A DNA stretch of 64,000 bases from Rhizobiales bacterium UBA3584 (GCA_002375765.1 DFMV01000081.1:1-64000); one strand, 5' to 3'; positions 18,220 through 28,043 are shown, numbered from the stretch's first letter. Notes: generated by a model not told the origin, from the letters alone. Program-made: numbers and translations.

Positions 18220-19713
18220 TTAGTCTGCATCGCCATAGAGCGACGCGGCTGCGGACCATTGAAAATCCTTGTCGAGCGGCCAGGTCGGCCGCGGCAGGTG
18301 GCTCCATTCAAGTCGCGTCATGTCCAGCTGCGACGTGCCGTCGCTGAGCAGCAGGATGTGGCGCCCCGCAATGTCTTCAAGCTGGGGATGGAGATAGCCG
18401 AGCTTGACCACATAAGCCTTGTGAGAGAGCGGATCGATGGCCATGGCCCCGAGATGTTGCGGCGTCGTAATCCCGATCGGCCGGGCATGGAACGTCGCAA
18501 CAATGTCGCCGATGCGAACCTTGGCCCATGCCGCTTCCTTGGAACGATAGGGCTGGAAGCCGCCGAGTTCGAGCCACTCGCCCCCACCTTCGACGACAGC
18601 CTTTACCTTGCGTGCCGTCTTGGGCCGCGACAGATGCTCGGCTCCAAGCTCGATCTCAACTTCGGCCCCAATCCCGGCGTCCAGAAGATGGCGGACAGTA
18701 TGAGGCGCAGTAATGCCGGCGACCACGATGTCGGATGCACCGGGGAGATCGAGCGCCGCCTGCAGGACCGTGGTAAGTTCGCCGCCAGCCCCGGCCGTGG
18801 TGTTGTCCCCTGAATCAGTGATATAAACCGGACGTTGGGGCGCGCTCAGGGCCCGCTCCAATCCCTCAGCCACTTCGGCGGTTTCCATGCTGAGCACGAA
18901 GTTTTCGTGCTCGGCCCATATTTTTTCTGCTAGCCTGGTGGCTTGCTCCTTGGCCAGTGCCGCGTCGTCCTCGGCGACTGCAAAGGCCGTTACTGCCGTC
19001 CACGGCCGATCATTCCAAGCAAAGCCCACCAAAATATTGGCTTCCATCATGCCAGGAACGGCATCGAATTCGGGAAGACTTCCATAAAGAGTGCGCCCGG
19101 GTTCTTGGGTTGTGACCGCCGTTTCCCCAGGCACGAGGATTGGAATTGTGACTGCAGCCTTTTTGGGCTTGAGCTGTTTGTTGATGACCGTGATCAGCTG
19201 GTCGGCAGCTCGATAGCCAGTCTCCTTGTCATCGCGGTGAGGAGCGGTGCGCAGGACCGAGAAAACCGTCCCAGCCTCCAAAAGCGGTGGCGTCATGTCG
19301 CCGTGCAGGTCAAGGGCCACGCCGATAGGCACCGCAGGTCCAACGACTTCCCGAATGGCGCAGACAAAATCAGCGTCTGCATCAGCGCCCAACCCCTGGA
19401 CCTCGAGGGCCCCGTGGTTGACCACGAGCACGCCATCGAACGGCCCCTCGCTTTCAAGGAGCGACAGGGTCTTGTTTTTGACAAGCGTATAGGCTTCAGC
19501 CGTCATCGGCCCACCAGGAAGCGCGGTTGCCCAATAGAGCGGCACCGCCTCCCATCCGGCCTCCTCGCCCAGCCGGGCTAGCATGCCACGCACCATCCAT
19601 AGGTCGCTGTCACGCATTTGGTCGGCCGAATATTCCTGAAGTGCCTCAATACCCGTGGGAATGGGCGAAGCGAGCATGATTTCGATGGACAGGCCGACGA
19701 TGGCAATGCGCAT
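18220..19713 (-). CDS. M81-family metallopeptidase-like protein (MlrC-related)
   Basis: A protein of about 497 residues in the M81/DUF1485 family, whose best-known member is microcystinase MlrC. The N-terminal MRIAIVGLSIEIMLASP, the middle GVALDLHGDMTP and HRDDKETGYRAADQL, and DSGDNTTAGAGGELT are family marks; His, Asp and Glu residues there probably bind zinc. ATG 19713 starts the conserved sequence. A GTG at 19740 overlapping the ROK stop is an alternative and would couple translation. Homologues often sit in sugar- or peptide-type ABC loci; the substrate is unknown. Confidence 0.85.
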   Translation of the reverse strand: MRIAIVGLSIEIMLASPIPTGIEALQEYSADQMRDSDLWMVRGMLARLGEEAGWEAVPLYWATALPGGPMTAEAYTLVKNKTLSLLESEGPFDGVLVVNHGALEVQGLGADADADFVCAIREVVGPAVPIGVALDLHGDMTPPLLEAGTVFSVLRTAPHRDDKETGYRAADQLITVINKQLKPKKAAVTIPILVPGETAVTTQEPGRTLYGSLPEFDAVPGMMEANILVGFAWNDRPWTAVTAFAVAEDDAALAKEQATRLAEKIWAEHENFVLSMETAEVAEGLERALSAPQRPVYITDSGDNTTAGAGGELTTVLQAALDLPGASDIVVAGITAPHTVRHLLDAGIGAEVEIELGAEHLSRPKTARKVKAVVEGGGEWLELGGFQPYRSKEAAWAKVRIGDIVATFHARPIGITTPQHLGAMAIDPLSHKAYVVKLGYLHPQLEDIAGRHILLLSDGTSQLDMTRLEWSHLPRPTWPLDKDFQWSAAASLYGDAD

Positions 19714-19736
19714 TGGTATACCTAAGTTTGAATTCT

Positions 19737-20957
19737 TCACTGCAGAACGTGGGAACCATCAAGGCTCGTGACCCCATCTAGGGCTATGGCAACACCGCCC
19801 AGGAGCGGCATCCCCTCGGAAATTTCCGAAAACTTCACGGTACTGCGCGAGTACATCGCTGGATGGGCGAGCCGCATCAGGGCACGATCCATAGCAACCG
19901 AGAGATACGATTGCGCCAGTGCAATGTTGCCGCCCAGAAGAACCATAGGTGGATTGAAGATGTTGATGAGACTTGAAACCGCGGATCCAAGAACTTCGCC
20001 TGTATGGTCGAGGACATTAAGGACCACTTCGTCTCCGGCCGCTGCCCCCTCCAGGATCGACGCAAAGCCGTTCGGTACGCTTCCTCCAAGCCTCTCGATC
20101 TCCTGAGCTAGCGCCGGTTCGGAAAGATAGGCGGAAAGACAACCTGACGCTCCGCACGAACAGAACCGCCCCTGAGGCACGACCTTGATGTGGCCAAGCT
20201 CGCCTGCCAGCCCATCCGCCCCGCCATAAACCTCACCATCGAGAAATAGAGCGCCACCGACGCCCGAACCCGAGAACAAGTAGACGAAATCCTCAATTTC
20301 TGTGCAGGCGCCGAACATACGTTCCGCCATCGCAGCTGCCTTGCCGTCATTGCCGACGAACACCGGTGCCGCAGCAATGCCCTTGAGCCGCTCAAGCATA
20401 TCGACATCTCTCCAGCCCAGCACAGGAACGTGGACCAGCGCCCCGTCCCTTTTTACAAGGCCCGGAAGGGAAACGCCGACACCCATGATTGGCGCACGAG
20501 AGCCCGACGCAGAGACAATCGTCTCAATGCCCGTTTTCACATAGGCGTTAATGCCTTCAAGAGCCCCACTGAACGGCTCGATCCTAGACGCCATCACTGT
20601 GCCATCTAAGCCGCAGACGACAAAGCCGACAGCCTCAGCTTCGATCTGCACGCCAACCAGAAGCCCCGAATTGCGGGAAATCTGCAGCCCCTCCGACGGC
20701 CGTCCCCGCCGATTTGCTTCCGGTTTGGGCTGTCGTTCTATGAGCCCCATCTCGGAAAATCGCGACACGATCGACGATACGGTGGATTTATCGAAGCCGG
20801 AACGCTCGATAATCTCGCGCTGCGAGATCGAGGGCTCAAGCCTGATCCGGTGGAATATGGCACTGGCATGGAAGCGGCGCAAATACGAGCGGTTCACTGG
20901 CGTTCCCAATTTATCTTTCTTGCAGAAAAAATACTCACTCCCGGACACAAACGTCAA
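19737..20957 (-). CDS. ROK-family transcriptional regulator (NagC/XylR type)
   Basis: A 406-residue repressor. Residues 40-95 form a winged helix (SQREIIERSGFDKSTVSSIV) and the rest is a ROK kinase-like sensor domain. The zinc-binding signature GHIKVV...CSCGASGCLSAYLS is present and the ATP-loop GSGVGGALF is retained. The start could be shorter; the first 20 residues look atypical. It is the head of the leftward operon and divergent from the binding-protein operon, so it is the probable sugar-responsive regulator of both halves. Confidence 0.9.
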   Translation of the reverse strand: MTFVSGSEYFFCKKDKLGTPVNRSYLRRFHASAIFHRIRLEPSISQREIIERSGFDKSTVSSIVSRFSEMGLIERQPKPEANRRGRPSEGLQISRNSGLLVGVQIEAEAVGFVVCGLDGTVMASRIEPFSGALEGINAYVKTGIETIVSASGSRAPIMGVGVSLPGLVKRDGALVHVPVLGWRDVDMLERLKGIAAAPVFVGNDGKAAAMAERMFGACTEIEDFVYLFSGSGVGGALFLDGEVYGGADGLAGELGHIKVVPQGRFCSCGASGCLSAYLSEPALAQEIERLGGSVPNGFASILEGAAAGDEVVLNVLDHTGEVLGSAVSSLINIFNPPMVLLGGNIALAQSYLSVAMDRALMRLAHPAMYSRSTVKFSEISEGMPLLGGVAIALDGVTSLDGSHVLQ

Positions 20958-21192
20958 GTGCCTTCAAGTGCACGACGCGCCATCCTGCGATCGCTTCTGC
21001 GGAAATTCTCCACGTAACATGTTGTTTTATCTATATAAAAGTGATTTTAAACATTTGCCTAATTTCGCGTCAGAAATCTTGATTGCGCAAGGGATTGACA
21101 GAAAGCATGAGATTGGCGCAGAATTTTTCTTGTTAGCAGATTATTTAAAGAGGTCTGCTGAGGGAAACTTCAGGCTGCAAAAGGTTGGAACA
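20958..21192. promoter_or_regulatory. Divergent promoter region of the sugar ABC locus
   Basis: AT-rich 235-base gap. It holds an AACATGTT palindrome (21016-21023) next to an inverted repeat TTTTAT-CTAT-ATAAAA (21025-21040), which suit ROK operators. A TTGACA at 21095-21100 could serve the rightward operon, but no good -10 is evident. The binding-protein ATG has only a weak ribosome site (GGTTGGAACA). Confidence 0.45.
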
Positions 21193-22467
21193 ATGAAAAA
21201 GACAGGATTGCTTGGCGTCATCGCCTGTGCGGCAATGGCTACGTCCGGCGTGCATGCGCAGGAAACATATGAAATCTGGCACTATTACGCCGCAGGGTCA
21301 GAACTGGCTGGCATGGAGGCGATGATCGCCAATGGCAACGCCTCGGTCGAGAACGCCCAGTTCAGCGGCGTCATCATTCCCGGCAATGTCGTCGAACTGC
21401 GCCGGCAGCTTCAGACTGCGTTCCTGGGCGGTCAGCCTCCGGCCGCCTATCAAAGTTCGATGGCCTTCGAACTCAAGGCATTCGTGGACGGCGGGCGCCT
21501 GCACCCTCTAACCGACGTCTGGGCGGAAATCGGCGGCGATGAAATCTTCCCCGAAGGCGTGCAACGCGTCGTCAAAATCGATGGCATCCCCTATGGCGTC
21601 CCGTTCGATCTCTCGCTCATCAATAACGTCTTTTACAACACAGCAATTTTCGAAGAGCTCGGCTTGGAGACTCCGACCGATTGGGACAGCTTCACCCAAA
21701 CTTGCATGGCACTAGCTGATGCCGGATACCAGCCGCTGGGCAATGCTGGCGGCACGTTCTGGAGCCTCTATAACTTTTATGCCCCGCTCGTCTCGGTCCT
21801 TGGCGAGGACGGTTATTACCAACTCGCAAGCGGTGAACTGGGCTTCGACACCCCGGAATTCTCTGAAGCACTCGACCTCTATCGCGATATGATGGTCTCC
21901 TGCTACGCCGACAATTGGAGCGGCAAGACCTGGACCCAAACCGCCGATGACGTGATCAACGGCGATACGGGTATGTTCATGATGGGTATCTGGGTCGGTG
22001 CCTATTTCGAGCAGGCCGACTTCCTGGCCGGCGAGGACTTTGACGTCTTCCAGGCTCCTGGCACCGTCGGCAAATCTATCTTCCAGATGGACGTGCTTGC
22101 AGTGCCCGAAGGGCCTGAAGCCGGCATCGCTGCCGCCGAGGACTTCATCGTCGCCGCAGCATCGCCCGAAGGGCAGGCTGCCTTTGCCGTCCCGAAAGGG
22201 TCGCTAGCGCCCAACGTCAATGTCGATCCTTCGGTCTATGGTTATGCCGGCGCACGCTTTGCCGAGCAATTTGCCGAAGCCTCGGCTGCAAATGCCGTGC
22301 TCCCGAACCTATTCTTCTTGTTGCCCACCGCGGTCGGGACCGAACTGGGCGTGCAGATCGAGCGGTTCGCTATAGATCCTTCCGATACGGTCAAAGCCGA
22401 ACTGATTGCCACGCTGGAAAGCCTTCGCCAACAGGCGCTGGCCGAAGACGCTTACATCAGCTGGTAA
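21193..22467 (+). CDS. Sugar ABC transporter substrate-binding protein (family 1)
   Basis: A 424-residue extracellular solute-binding protein of the family that includes MalE and UgpB. The signal peptide ends in GVHA|QET. Family features include EIWHYYAAGSE at the mature N-terminus, IPYGVPFDLSLINNVFYN and GMFMMGIWVGAYFEQA. A long open frame reaches back to 20551, but that part is antisense to the ROK gene. It binds a sugar or sugar-like ligand in the periplasm for the two downstream permeases. Confidence 0.9.
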   Translation: MKKTGLLGVIACAAMATSGVHAQETYEIWHYYAAGSELAGMEAMIANGNASVENAQFSGVIIPGNVVELRRQLQTAFLGGQPPAAYQSSMAFELKAFVDGGRLHPLTDVWAEIGGDEIFPEGVQRVVKIDGIPYGVPFDLSLINNVFYNTAIFEELGLETPTDWDSFTQTCMALADAGYQPLGNAGGTFWSLYNFYAPLVSVLGEDGYYQLASGELGFDTPEFSEALDLYRDMMVSCYADNWSGKTWTQTADDVINGDTGMFMMGIWVGAYFEQADFLAGEDFDVFQAPGTVGKSIFQMDVLAVPEGPEAGIAAAEDFIVAAASPEGQAAFAVPKGSLAPNVNVDPSVYGYAGARFAEQFAEASAANAVLPNLFFLLPTAVGTELGVQIERFAIDPSDTVKAELIATLESLRQQALAEDAYISW

Positions 22468-22476
22468 GATTATTCC

Positions 22477-22500
22477 GGAGCGGCCGAGCCCGGCCGCTCC
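22477..22500 (+). promoter_or_regulatory. Intercistronic hairpin (partial terminator or stabiliser)
   Basis: Perfect 10-bp GC-rich stem GGAGCGGCCG/CGGCCGCTCC with loop AGCC, 9 bases after the binding-protein stop, followed by a short pyrimidine run (TCTTTCGTTT). Confidence 0.8.
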
Positions 22501-22525
22501 TCTTTCGTTTCACACGAGGTTGGCA

Positions 22526-23431
22526 ATGGCACTGCGCTCGTTGATGCCGAACCGCACCACCAGGACGCACTTGGCGTTTCTCGCCTTGCCGGTCGTGCTC
22601 TTTGTAACGTTCTACATCTATCCCATTATCTCAAGCATACACCTCTCACTCCATAGCTGGGACGGGTTTTCTCCTGCAATGCGCTGGGTGGGGCTGCAGA
22701 ATTATGCGACGCTGCTCAGCCAACCGCGCTTCATCAACGCGGTATTCAACAACATCACGTGGGTGGTGTTTATGCTGGTCGTGCCAACCGGCATTGGCCT
22801 TTTGCTCGCCTCACTTCTCGATCGGGGGATGCGCGGGGAGAGTATCTTCCGCATCATCTTTTTTCTCCCTTTCACCATCCCTGCCGTCGCCGTCGCAGCG
22901 ATCTGGCGCTGGATGTACGAGCCTTCCAACGGGCTTTTGACTACCGTGCTCAATCTAATCGGACTCGGCGGACTGTCCCAGAACTGGCTGGGGGATCCCA
23001 ATGTCGTCAATTTTTCGCTTATGGGCGCGGTTGCCTGGTGGACCACCGGTTTCGCGTTTCTGGTGTTTTTCGCTGGCCTTCGCAACATTCCCACCGAGTG
23101 TATCGAAGCGGCGCGTATTGAAGGTGCTACGCCCTGGCAGACCTTCTGGAAAGTGAGTTTCCCCCTGCTCTGGCCATCGACAATTATCGTTTTGGGGATG
23201 TCGGCGATCGATGCGATGCGTCTCTTCGATGTCGTTTGGGCAATGACCAAAGGCGGGCCAGCCTATTCCTCAGAAGTGCTCGCTACACAGATGTATGACC
23301 TCGCCTTCGGCCGTTTCTCGATGGGCCAGGCAAGCGCCGTCGCCGTCTATTTGCTTATCATCGCCGCTGTGGTCATCATGCCCTACATCTACTACATGTC
23401 GAACCGCGTGACCGAGAGCGAGGCCGAATAA
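22526..23431 (+). CDS. Sugar ABC permease (MalF/UgpA-like)
   Basis: A 301-residue membrane protein with six predicted segments. The coupling motif is EAARIEGATPWQTFWKVSFP, the EAA loop of importers. The open frame extends back to 22406 inside the previous gene, but ATG 22526 follows GAGGTTGGCA and is the likely start. It pairs with the next permease to form the channel. Confidence 0.9.
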   Translation: MALRSLMPNRTTRTHLAFLALPVVLFVTFYIYPIISSIHLSLHSWDGFSPAMRWVGLQNYATLLSQPRFINAVFNNITWVVFMLVVPTGIGLLLASLLDRGMRGESIFRIIFFLPFTIPAVAVAAIWRWMYEPSNGLLTTVLNLIGLGGLSQNWLGDPNVVNFSLMGAVAWWTTGFAFLVFFAGLRNIPTECIEAARIEGATPWQTFWKVSFPLLWPSTIIVLGMSAIDAMRLFDVVWAMTKGGPAYSSEVLATQMYDLAFGRFSMGQASAVAVYLLIIAAVVIMPYIYYMSNRVTESEAE

Positions 23432-24252
23432 TGAGCAGCGCTCTTCAGCAACGTCAGACAGTCCTTACCCGTACGATCCTCTTTGTCTTTGCCATTGTCT
23501 TTGCCGCTCCGCTCATCGTGGCGGCGGTCACCTCAGTAAAATCTCCCTCCGAACTCACCCGAGTGCTTACCCTGCCAAGCGAGTTTTACTGGCAGAATTA
23601 CTTGGTCGCCTTCGAACGCATGGGGCGGAGTTTTTTCAACTCCATAGCCATCACCGTTCCCGCTGTTGCCCTTTCCATCCTTATCGGCGCAATCGCCGGT
23701 TATCCTTTGGCCTACATGCGTGGCGCGAGTGGTAGGCTGGTCTATTTCCTGCTTCTCACTGGTATGCTGGTCCCCTTTCAAATCGTTCAGATTCCGCTGT
23801 TCTTCCTTATTCAGCGCATGGGGCTTTACGACAGCATAGCCGGCATGTGGCTGGTCCACACCGCCTACGCTGTGCCATTTTGCACATTCTTCATGCGCAA
23901 CTTCTTTGCATCCGTACCTCGTTCAATGTACGAGGCAGCACTGATCGACGGCTGCGGGCCAACACGCTACTTTTGGAAGTTGCTTCTTCCCGCTTCGACC
24001 TCTGGACTTGCCGCTCTCGCCATCATCCAGAGCCGCGCTATTTGGAACGATTTGCTGTTTGCCATAACGCTGACCTCGAGCGACAGCGCTCGCCCGGTGA
24101 CGGTGCAAATTTCGGGCTTTGCGTCCAGCCTTCAGGTCGAATACGGTCCGCTGATGGCCGCCACTCTCGTCTCGATCCTGCCCGTCATGGCAGCCTATCT
24201 TATGTTCCAGAAAGCCTTTGTGCGCGGCCTTCTGGGCGGGGCGGGCAAATAG
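23431..24252 (+). CDS. Sugar ABC permease (MalG/UgpE-like)
   Basis: A 273-residue inner-membrane protein. The EAA loop reads YEAALIDGCGPTRYFWKLLLP and the N-terminal segment LIVAAVTSVKSPSEL is typical. Start and previous stop overlap (TAATG). The next gene begins directly after its stop, so all four genes are one operon. Confidence 0.92.
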   Translation: MSSALQQRQTVLTRTILFVFAIVFAAPLIVAAVTSVKSPSELTRVLTLPSEFYWQNYLVAFERMGRSFFNSIAITVPAVALSILIGAIAGYPLAYMRGASGRLVYFLLLTGMLVPFQIVQIPLFFLIQRMGLYDSIAGMWLVHTAYAVPFCTFFMRNFFASVPRSMYEAALIDGCGPTRYFWKLLLPASTSGLAALAIIQSRAIWNDLLFAITLTSSDSARPVTVQISGFASSLQVEYGPLMAATLVSILPVMAAYLMFQKAFVRGLLGGAGK

Positions 24253-25383
24253 ATGGCCCTCCGGGTCGCCGTTATCGGCTGCGGTGACATAGCGCACGCT
24301 TACGTTACCCTATCGCGTCACTTCCCGAGCTTCGAGATTATCGCCTGTGCATCCCGCACCCCGGAGCGGGCCGCGCATTTCGCGGTGCAGCATCAATTAC
24401 TGGCTTTGGACGTCAACGATGCGCTCGCCGGGAAACATGGAATCGAGGCCATCCTCAACCTCACTCCACCCAGCAGCCACTACGCGATCAGCATGGCCGC
24501 GTTGGAGAATGGCCTGCATGCTTATACGGAAAAGCCCCTTGCGACGACTCTTGAGGAAGGCCGAAAGCTGCTCACCTACTCCCAGAAAAAGGGGCTTCGC
24601 CTAGGCGCCGCCCCTGACACATTCCTGGGCGCAGCACTCCAATGCGCCAGAGAGATAATTGATAACAAGTCGATCGGCGACGTGGTCTTCGGCCAGGCCA
24701 ATTTCATATCCGGCGGCATGGAGCACCGGCACCCCAATCCCGAATTTTTCTTTAAGCCCGGCGGCGGCCCCGTTTTCGACATCGGCCCCTACTATGTAAC
24801 GGCCCTCGTCTCCCTACTCGGCCCTGTCGCCTCAGTCAGCGCAGTTGGTACCATTGGTCGCCCTATCCGTACGGTCTCGACATCCGGCTCGCCTCACCTA
24901 GGGGCAGCCATCCATGTAGAGGTCCCCACAACGGTCCAGGCCTTGCTGCGCTTTCACACCGGACCCCAGATATCAATGTTGTTGAGTTGGGACAGCCAAC
25001 CGAGCGCACTGCCCCACATCGATCTCCATGGCACGCTCGGTCGTGCCGTCCTACCTGATCCGGACTTTTTTGGCGGCAGCGTGAAAATCACCCGCGAAGA
25101 CGGAGCGGCTCTTGTTACCACAGAGACGCTGCCATGGGGGCGGATCAATTGGCCCGAGCAGCAGCCATCCCTGGCCAACTATCGCGGGCTTGGACTGGCC
25201 GATTTCGCGCAAGCAATCGCCAGCGGCCAACCGCACCGAGCATCCGGCATGATGGCATTCCACGTTCTAGAGGTTCTGACGGCCATCTCAAACTCCGTCG
25301 CTTCCGACGAGATACGCCACATCAGCTCAAGTTGCGAACGACCTTTGCCAATTTCAAACACCAGTGTCCCGCCAAATTGTTGA
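24253..25383 (+). CDS. Gfo/Idh/MocA-family oxidoreductase
   Basis: A 376-residue NAD(P)-dependent dehydrogenase. The Rossmann motif RVAVIGCGDIAH is at the N-terminus. EKPLATTLEEG contains the family EKP signature with the catalytic Lys, and the C-terminal domain has the GPYYV...G sheet. The ATG is contiguous with the permease stop. It probably oxidises the imported sugar or a derivative together with the GMC enzyme. Confidence 0.9.
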   Translation: MALRVAVIGCGDIAHAYVTLSRHFPSFEIIACASRTPERAAHFAVQHQLLALDVNDALAGKHGIEAILNLTPPSSHYAISMAALENGLHAYTEKPLATTLEEGRKLLTYSQKKGLRLGAAPDTFLGAALQCAREIIDNKSIGDVVFGQANFISGGMEHRHPNPEFFFKPGGGPVFDIGPYYVTALVSLLGPVASVSAVGTIGRPIRTVSTSGSPHLGAAIHVEVPTTVQALLRFHTGPQISMLLSWDSQPSALPHIDLHGTLGRAVLPDPDFFGGSVKITREDGAALVTTETLPWGRINWPEQQPSLANYRGLGLADFAQAIASGQPHRASGMMAFHVLEVLTAISNSVASDEIRHISSSCERPLPISNTSVPPNC

Positions 25384-25490
25384 TCGCCATTGGTCTGGAT
25401 TGTCGAGTTCACAGCCTAGAGGCTTAGTAGATGAGCTTGCATGGAACTATAATCTTTCTCAACTTCCTCCGGCAACGCGTCTTTGACGTT

Positions 25491-26342
25491 TCAGTATTTG
25501 CTCCAACGGGTCATACTATAGAATAAGCGCGTGAACATTGCGTAGGTGAGGGTACCATAGATGACCACCAGCAACGCAATCAGGAACATGCGGTCTAGAT
25601 ACCCGTAAGACTGAGAATAAACGATGATATATCCTAGGCCGGATTGTGAGCCTAAGAATTCAGAACCAATCACCGTTGCCCAAGCTGCACCGATCGCCAG
25701 AAGTACCGCCGATTCCATTTCCGGCAGGATAGCGGGGAGGATCACAGTGCGATACCGATGCCATTTCGTCGCCCCCAGGGTGCGAGCGTTGTCGATATAG
25801 ACCTCGGGCACATTGCCAATGGCATTGACTATTGCAGCAAAGAAAATCACTCCTACCCCGTAGGCGACGAAGGCAACCTCCCCAAGGAACGACAGACCGA
25901 ACCAAAGCTGAAATAATGGCACCATGGCCAAAAGCGGCATGACACGGAGGAACTGGATGGGCAGGTTCACGATCCGCCTACCCCAAGATGACCAAGAGAT
26001 GATCAGACCCAATGCCGAACCGATGATGGCTCCACCGAGAAAACCAACGACCAAACGCTGAAAGGTCGCTGCGGAATGATAGACAATTGCGAGAAACGCA
26101 TAAAGATAGCTCCGTTCCTCGCCCGTCGCTACCGAACCGAATCCCCATCCTCCTGGCCAATACAGTGAAAGGGATTTAAGGGTCGTTGTGAAGACGACCT
26201 GCCAACCCGGTACCATAGGAACGCCCGGGACGATTTCTTGGGGGAAAGCGACTGACAAAGCCTGCCAGCCAACCGCTAGCAGGCCTAACACCAATAAGGC
26301 TACGATCCGATCAGAGTAGAAGGTGAGATATCGTTCCATCAA
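25491..26342 (-). CDS. ABC permease (SsuC/TauC/NrtB type)
   Basis: A 283-residue membrane protein with about six hydrophobic segments. The EAA-type loop is IDNARTLGATKWHRYRTVILP. GSEFLGSQSGLGYIIVYSQ is typical of the nitrate/sulfonate/taurine-type permeases. It is the last gene of the leftward cassette and overlaps the ATPase gene (ATGA). Confidence 0.9.
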   Translation of the reverse strand: MMERYLTFYSDRIVALLVLGLLAVGWQALSVAFPQEIVPGVPMVPGWQVVFTTTLKSLSLYWPGGWGFGSVATGEERSYLYAFLAIVYHSAATFQRLVVGFLGGAIIGSALGLIISWSSWGRRIVNLPIQFLRVMPLLAMVPLFQLWFGLSFLGEVAFVAYGVGVIFFAAIVNAIGNVPEVYIDNARTLGATKWHRYRTVILPAILPEMESAVLLAIGAAWATVIGSEFLGSQSGLGYIIVYSQSYGYLDRMFLIALLVVIYGTLTYAMFTRLFYSMTRWSKY

Positions 26343-27145
26343 ACAGTCTCCGGCTGCCCATGCTCGTGACCGATCCCTAAATGGCCGAGCAGTCTGCGTT
26401 TGATGGCCAGAACTCCGGAACTTGCGAGATCCCCCTCATCACGCGGTTGCTTGCCCTCGATCGACACGTCATCGACCAATTTTCCTCCGCGCATGACCAA
26501 AATCCTGTCGGCCAGTGTTAACGCTTCGTCGACGTCATGGGTGACGAAAAGGACAGTACGCTTGGCCCGGTCCTTTTCGTCCCAGAGATCGAGGAGCACA
26601 TCGTGGATCCGGTGGCGCGTGACGTAGTCGAGGGCGCCGAAGGGTTCGTCGAGAAGGAGGATATCCGAACCGTTGGCAAAGACGGTTGCAATCGCTACCC
26701 GTTTGAGCATGCCTCCCGAAAGCTCACGTGGCCACGCATGGGCAACGTCGGCCAGGCCAACCTGCGCCAGATATTGGCTGGCGGCCGTCCGCCGCTCTTC
26801 GGGCGGCACACCGCGGCAGCGCAAACCGTATTCGACGTTGTGCTGAACGGTCATCCACGGGAATACGCTATCCTTCTGAAAGACCACGCCCCGCTCTGGA
26901 CCGGGGCCCGCGATAGGCTTTCCGTGAGCCTCAAAAACCCCCTCCGAGGGCGCATCGAGGCCGGCGCATAGCTGAAGCAAGGTGCTCTTGCCGCAACCCG
27001 ACGGACCAACAATGCAAACGAACTCTCCTTGCCTAATGGTAACATCCACGTTTTTGAGAGCCTCGATGGCGCTTCCATCTCGACGCTTGAATGAACGTGA
27101 AACCGAACGTGCCTGCAGTGCAGGAACAGTACTTTGGGTGTTCAT
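26339..27145 (-). CDS. ABC transporter ATP-binding protein (SsuB/TauB type)
   Basis: A 268-residue ATPase with Walker [10 protein letters not shown], the Q-loop segment VFQKDSVFPWMTV, signature LSGGMLKRVAIA and Walker B ILLLDEPFGALD. FVTHDVDEALTLADRI is typical of the nitrate/taurine group. It overlaps both neighbouring permease genes by 4 bases. Confidence 0.92.
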   Translation of the reverse strand: MNTQSTVPALQARSVSRSFKRRDGSAIEALKNVDVTIRQGEFVCIVGPSGCGKSTLLQLCAGLDAPSEGVFEAHGKPIAGPGPERGVVFQKDSVFPWMTVQHNVEYGLRCRGVPPEERRTAASQYLAQVGLADVAHAWPRELSGGMLKRVAIATVFANGSDILLLDEPFGALDYVTRHRIHDVLLDLWDEKDRAKRTVLFVTHDVDEALTLADRILVMRGGKLVDDVSIEGKQPRDEGDLASSGVLAIKRRLLGHLGIGHEHGQPETV

Positions 27146-28032
27146 TGACGACCTCCTGCCGACTGTGCAGTACGCGCACGCCAGCGTGTGATCCAGGAAA
27201 ACAGAACCGAAACGACCGCATCAAATATGGCGGCCGTCAGTGCCAGAAGGAGCAAGGCGGCAAACAGACTTTCAATGTCCGAGGCTGCGGTAATGCTTTT
27301 GATCAGCTTGCCGAGCCCTCTTTGGGAAGCCAGGAGTTCAACTATTGCCTCCAACCCCCACGCCCCCGCGAGCGCAATACGGATGCCGCCCAGGATCTCT
27401 GGCAGTGCGCCTGGGATAAGAACATTGCGGACAATCTCGTTTCTTGTCGCGCCAAAGGTGCGGGCCGCTGCCTCATAGACGGGATTGATATTATCGGCGG
27501 CGCGTTGAGCGTAGGTGTATAGGATCACCGCTACGTAGAAGGCGACGGTAGCCACCGCGCTGGCGCGATCACCGCCGAGCCAAAGCAGAAGGAATGGCGA
27601 CGCGATCAGAATGGGCACCGTTCCCAACGTAAGCACAACGGGATCGAATGCGGCTCTCAAGAGCCGCGAACGTGCCGTCAACAGACCCACGAGGGTGCCC
27701 ATGGCTCCGCCGATGCAGACCGCAATCAGCACATTCTGCGCAGTATACCCCAATGCGGTGTAAAACCCGGTATCGGCCAAGCCGTAAAAGGCAAAGGTGT
27801 TGTGAAACCAAAACTTTTCGACGGCCGCGTTGACCACACCCCATGGTGTGGGCAGGGCGGACCTTGGCGTTACCGGAACCAGTGCAAACCAAATTCCCAG
27901 GAGCAGAAGAAGCCCCACCACCCCGAGAGGATCTGCCCGGCGCAGGGCTTCTCCAAGCTTTCTGCTCAATAGATTTTGTTTGGCAGAGCCCGGCAGAACC
28001 GGGCTCTGAGCTTTATCTGTCATGGAGGACAC
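27142..28032 (-). CDS. ABC permease (second, SsuC/TauC type)
   Basis: A 296-residue permease with loop YEAARTFGATRNEIVRNVLIPGALPEI and C-terminal ASQRGLGKLIKSI. The frame opens at a GTG (28032), with an ATG three codons later (28023); either could be used. Two different permeases with one ATPase and one binding protein indicate a heterodimeric importer. Confidence 0.9.
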   Translation of the reverse strand: MSSMTDKAQSPVLPGSAKQNLLSRKLGEALRRADPLGVVGLLLLLGIWFALVPVTPRSALPTPWGVVNAAVEKFWFHNTFAFYGLADTGFYTALGYTAQNVLIAVCIGGAMGTLVGLLTARSRLLRAAFDPVVLTLGTVPILIASPFLLLWLGGDRASAVATVAFYVAVILYTYAQRAADNINPVYEAAARTFGATRNEIVRNVLIPGALPEILGGIRIALAGAWGLEAIVELLASQRGLGKLIKSITAASDIESLFAALLLLALTAAIFDAVVSVLFSWITRWRARTAQSAGGRQ

Positions 28033-28043
28033 CAGAACTGCGC

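Noticed and set aside
20551..21192. Long N-terminal extension of the sugar-binding protein
   Set aside because: It is antisense to the ROK gene and to the intergenic promoter; the signal peptide begins at ATG 21193.
25384..25490. Short inverted repeat AGCCT-AG-AGGCT as a terminator between convergent operons
   Set aside because: The stem is only 5 bp with a 2-base loop and no T-run; not convincing.
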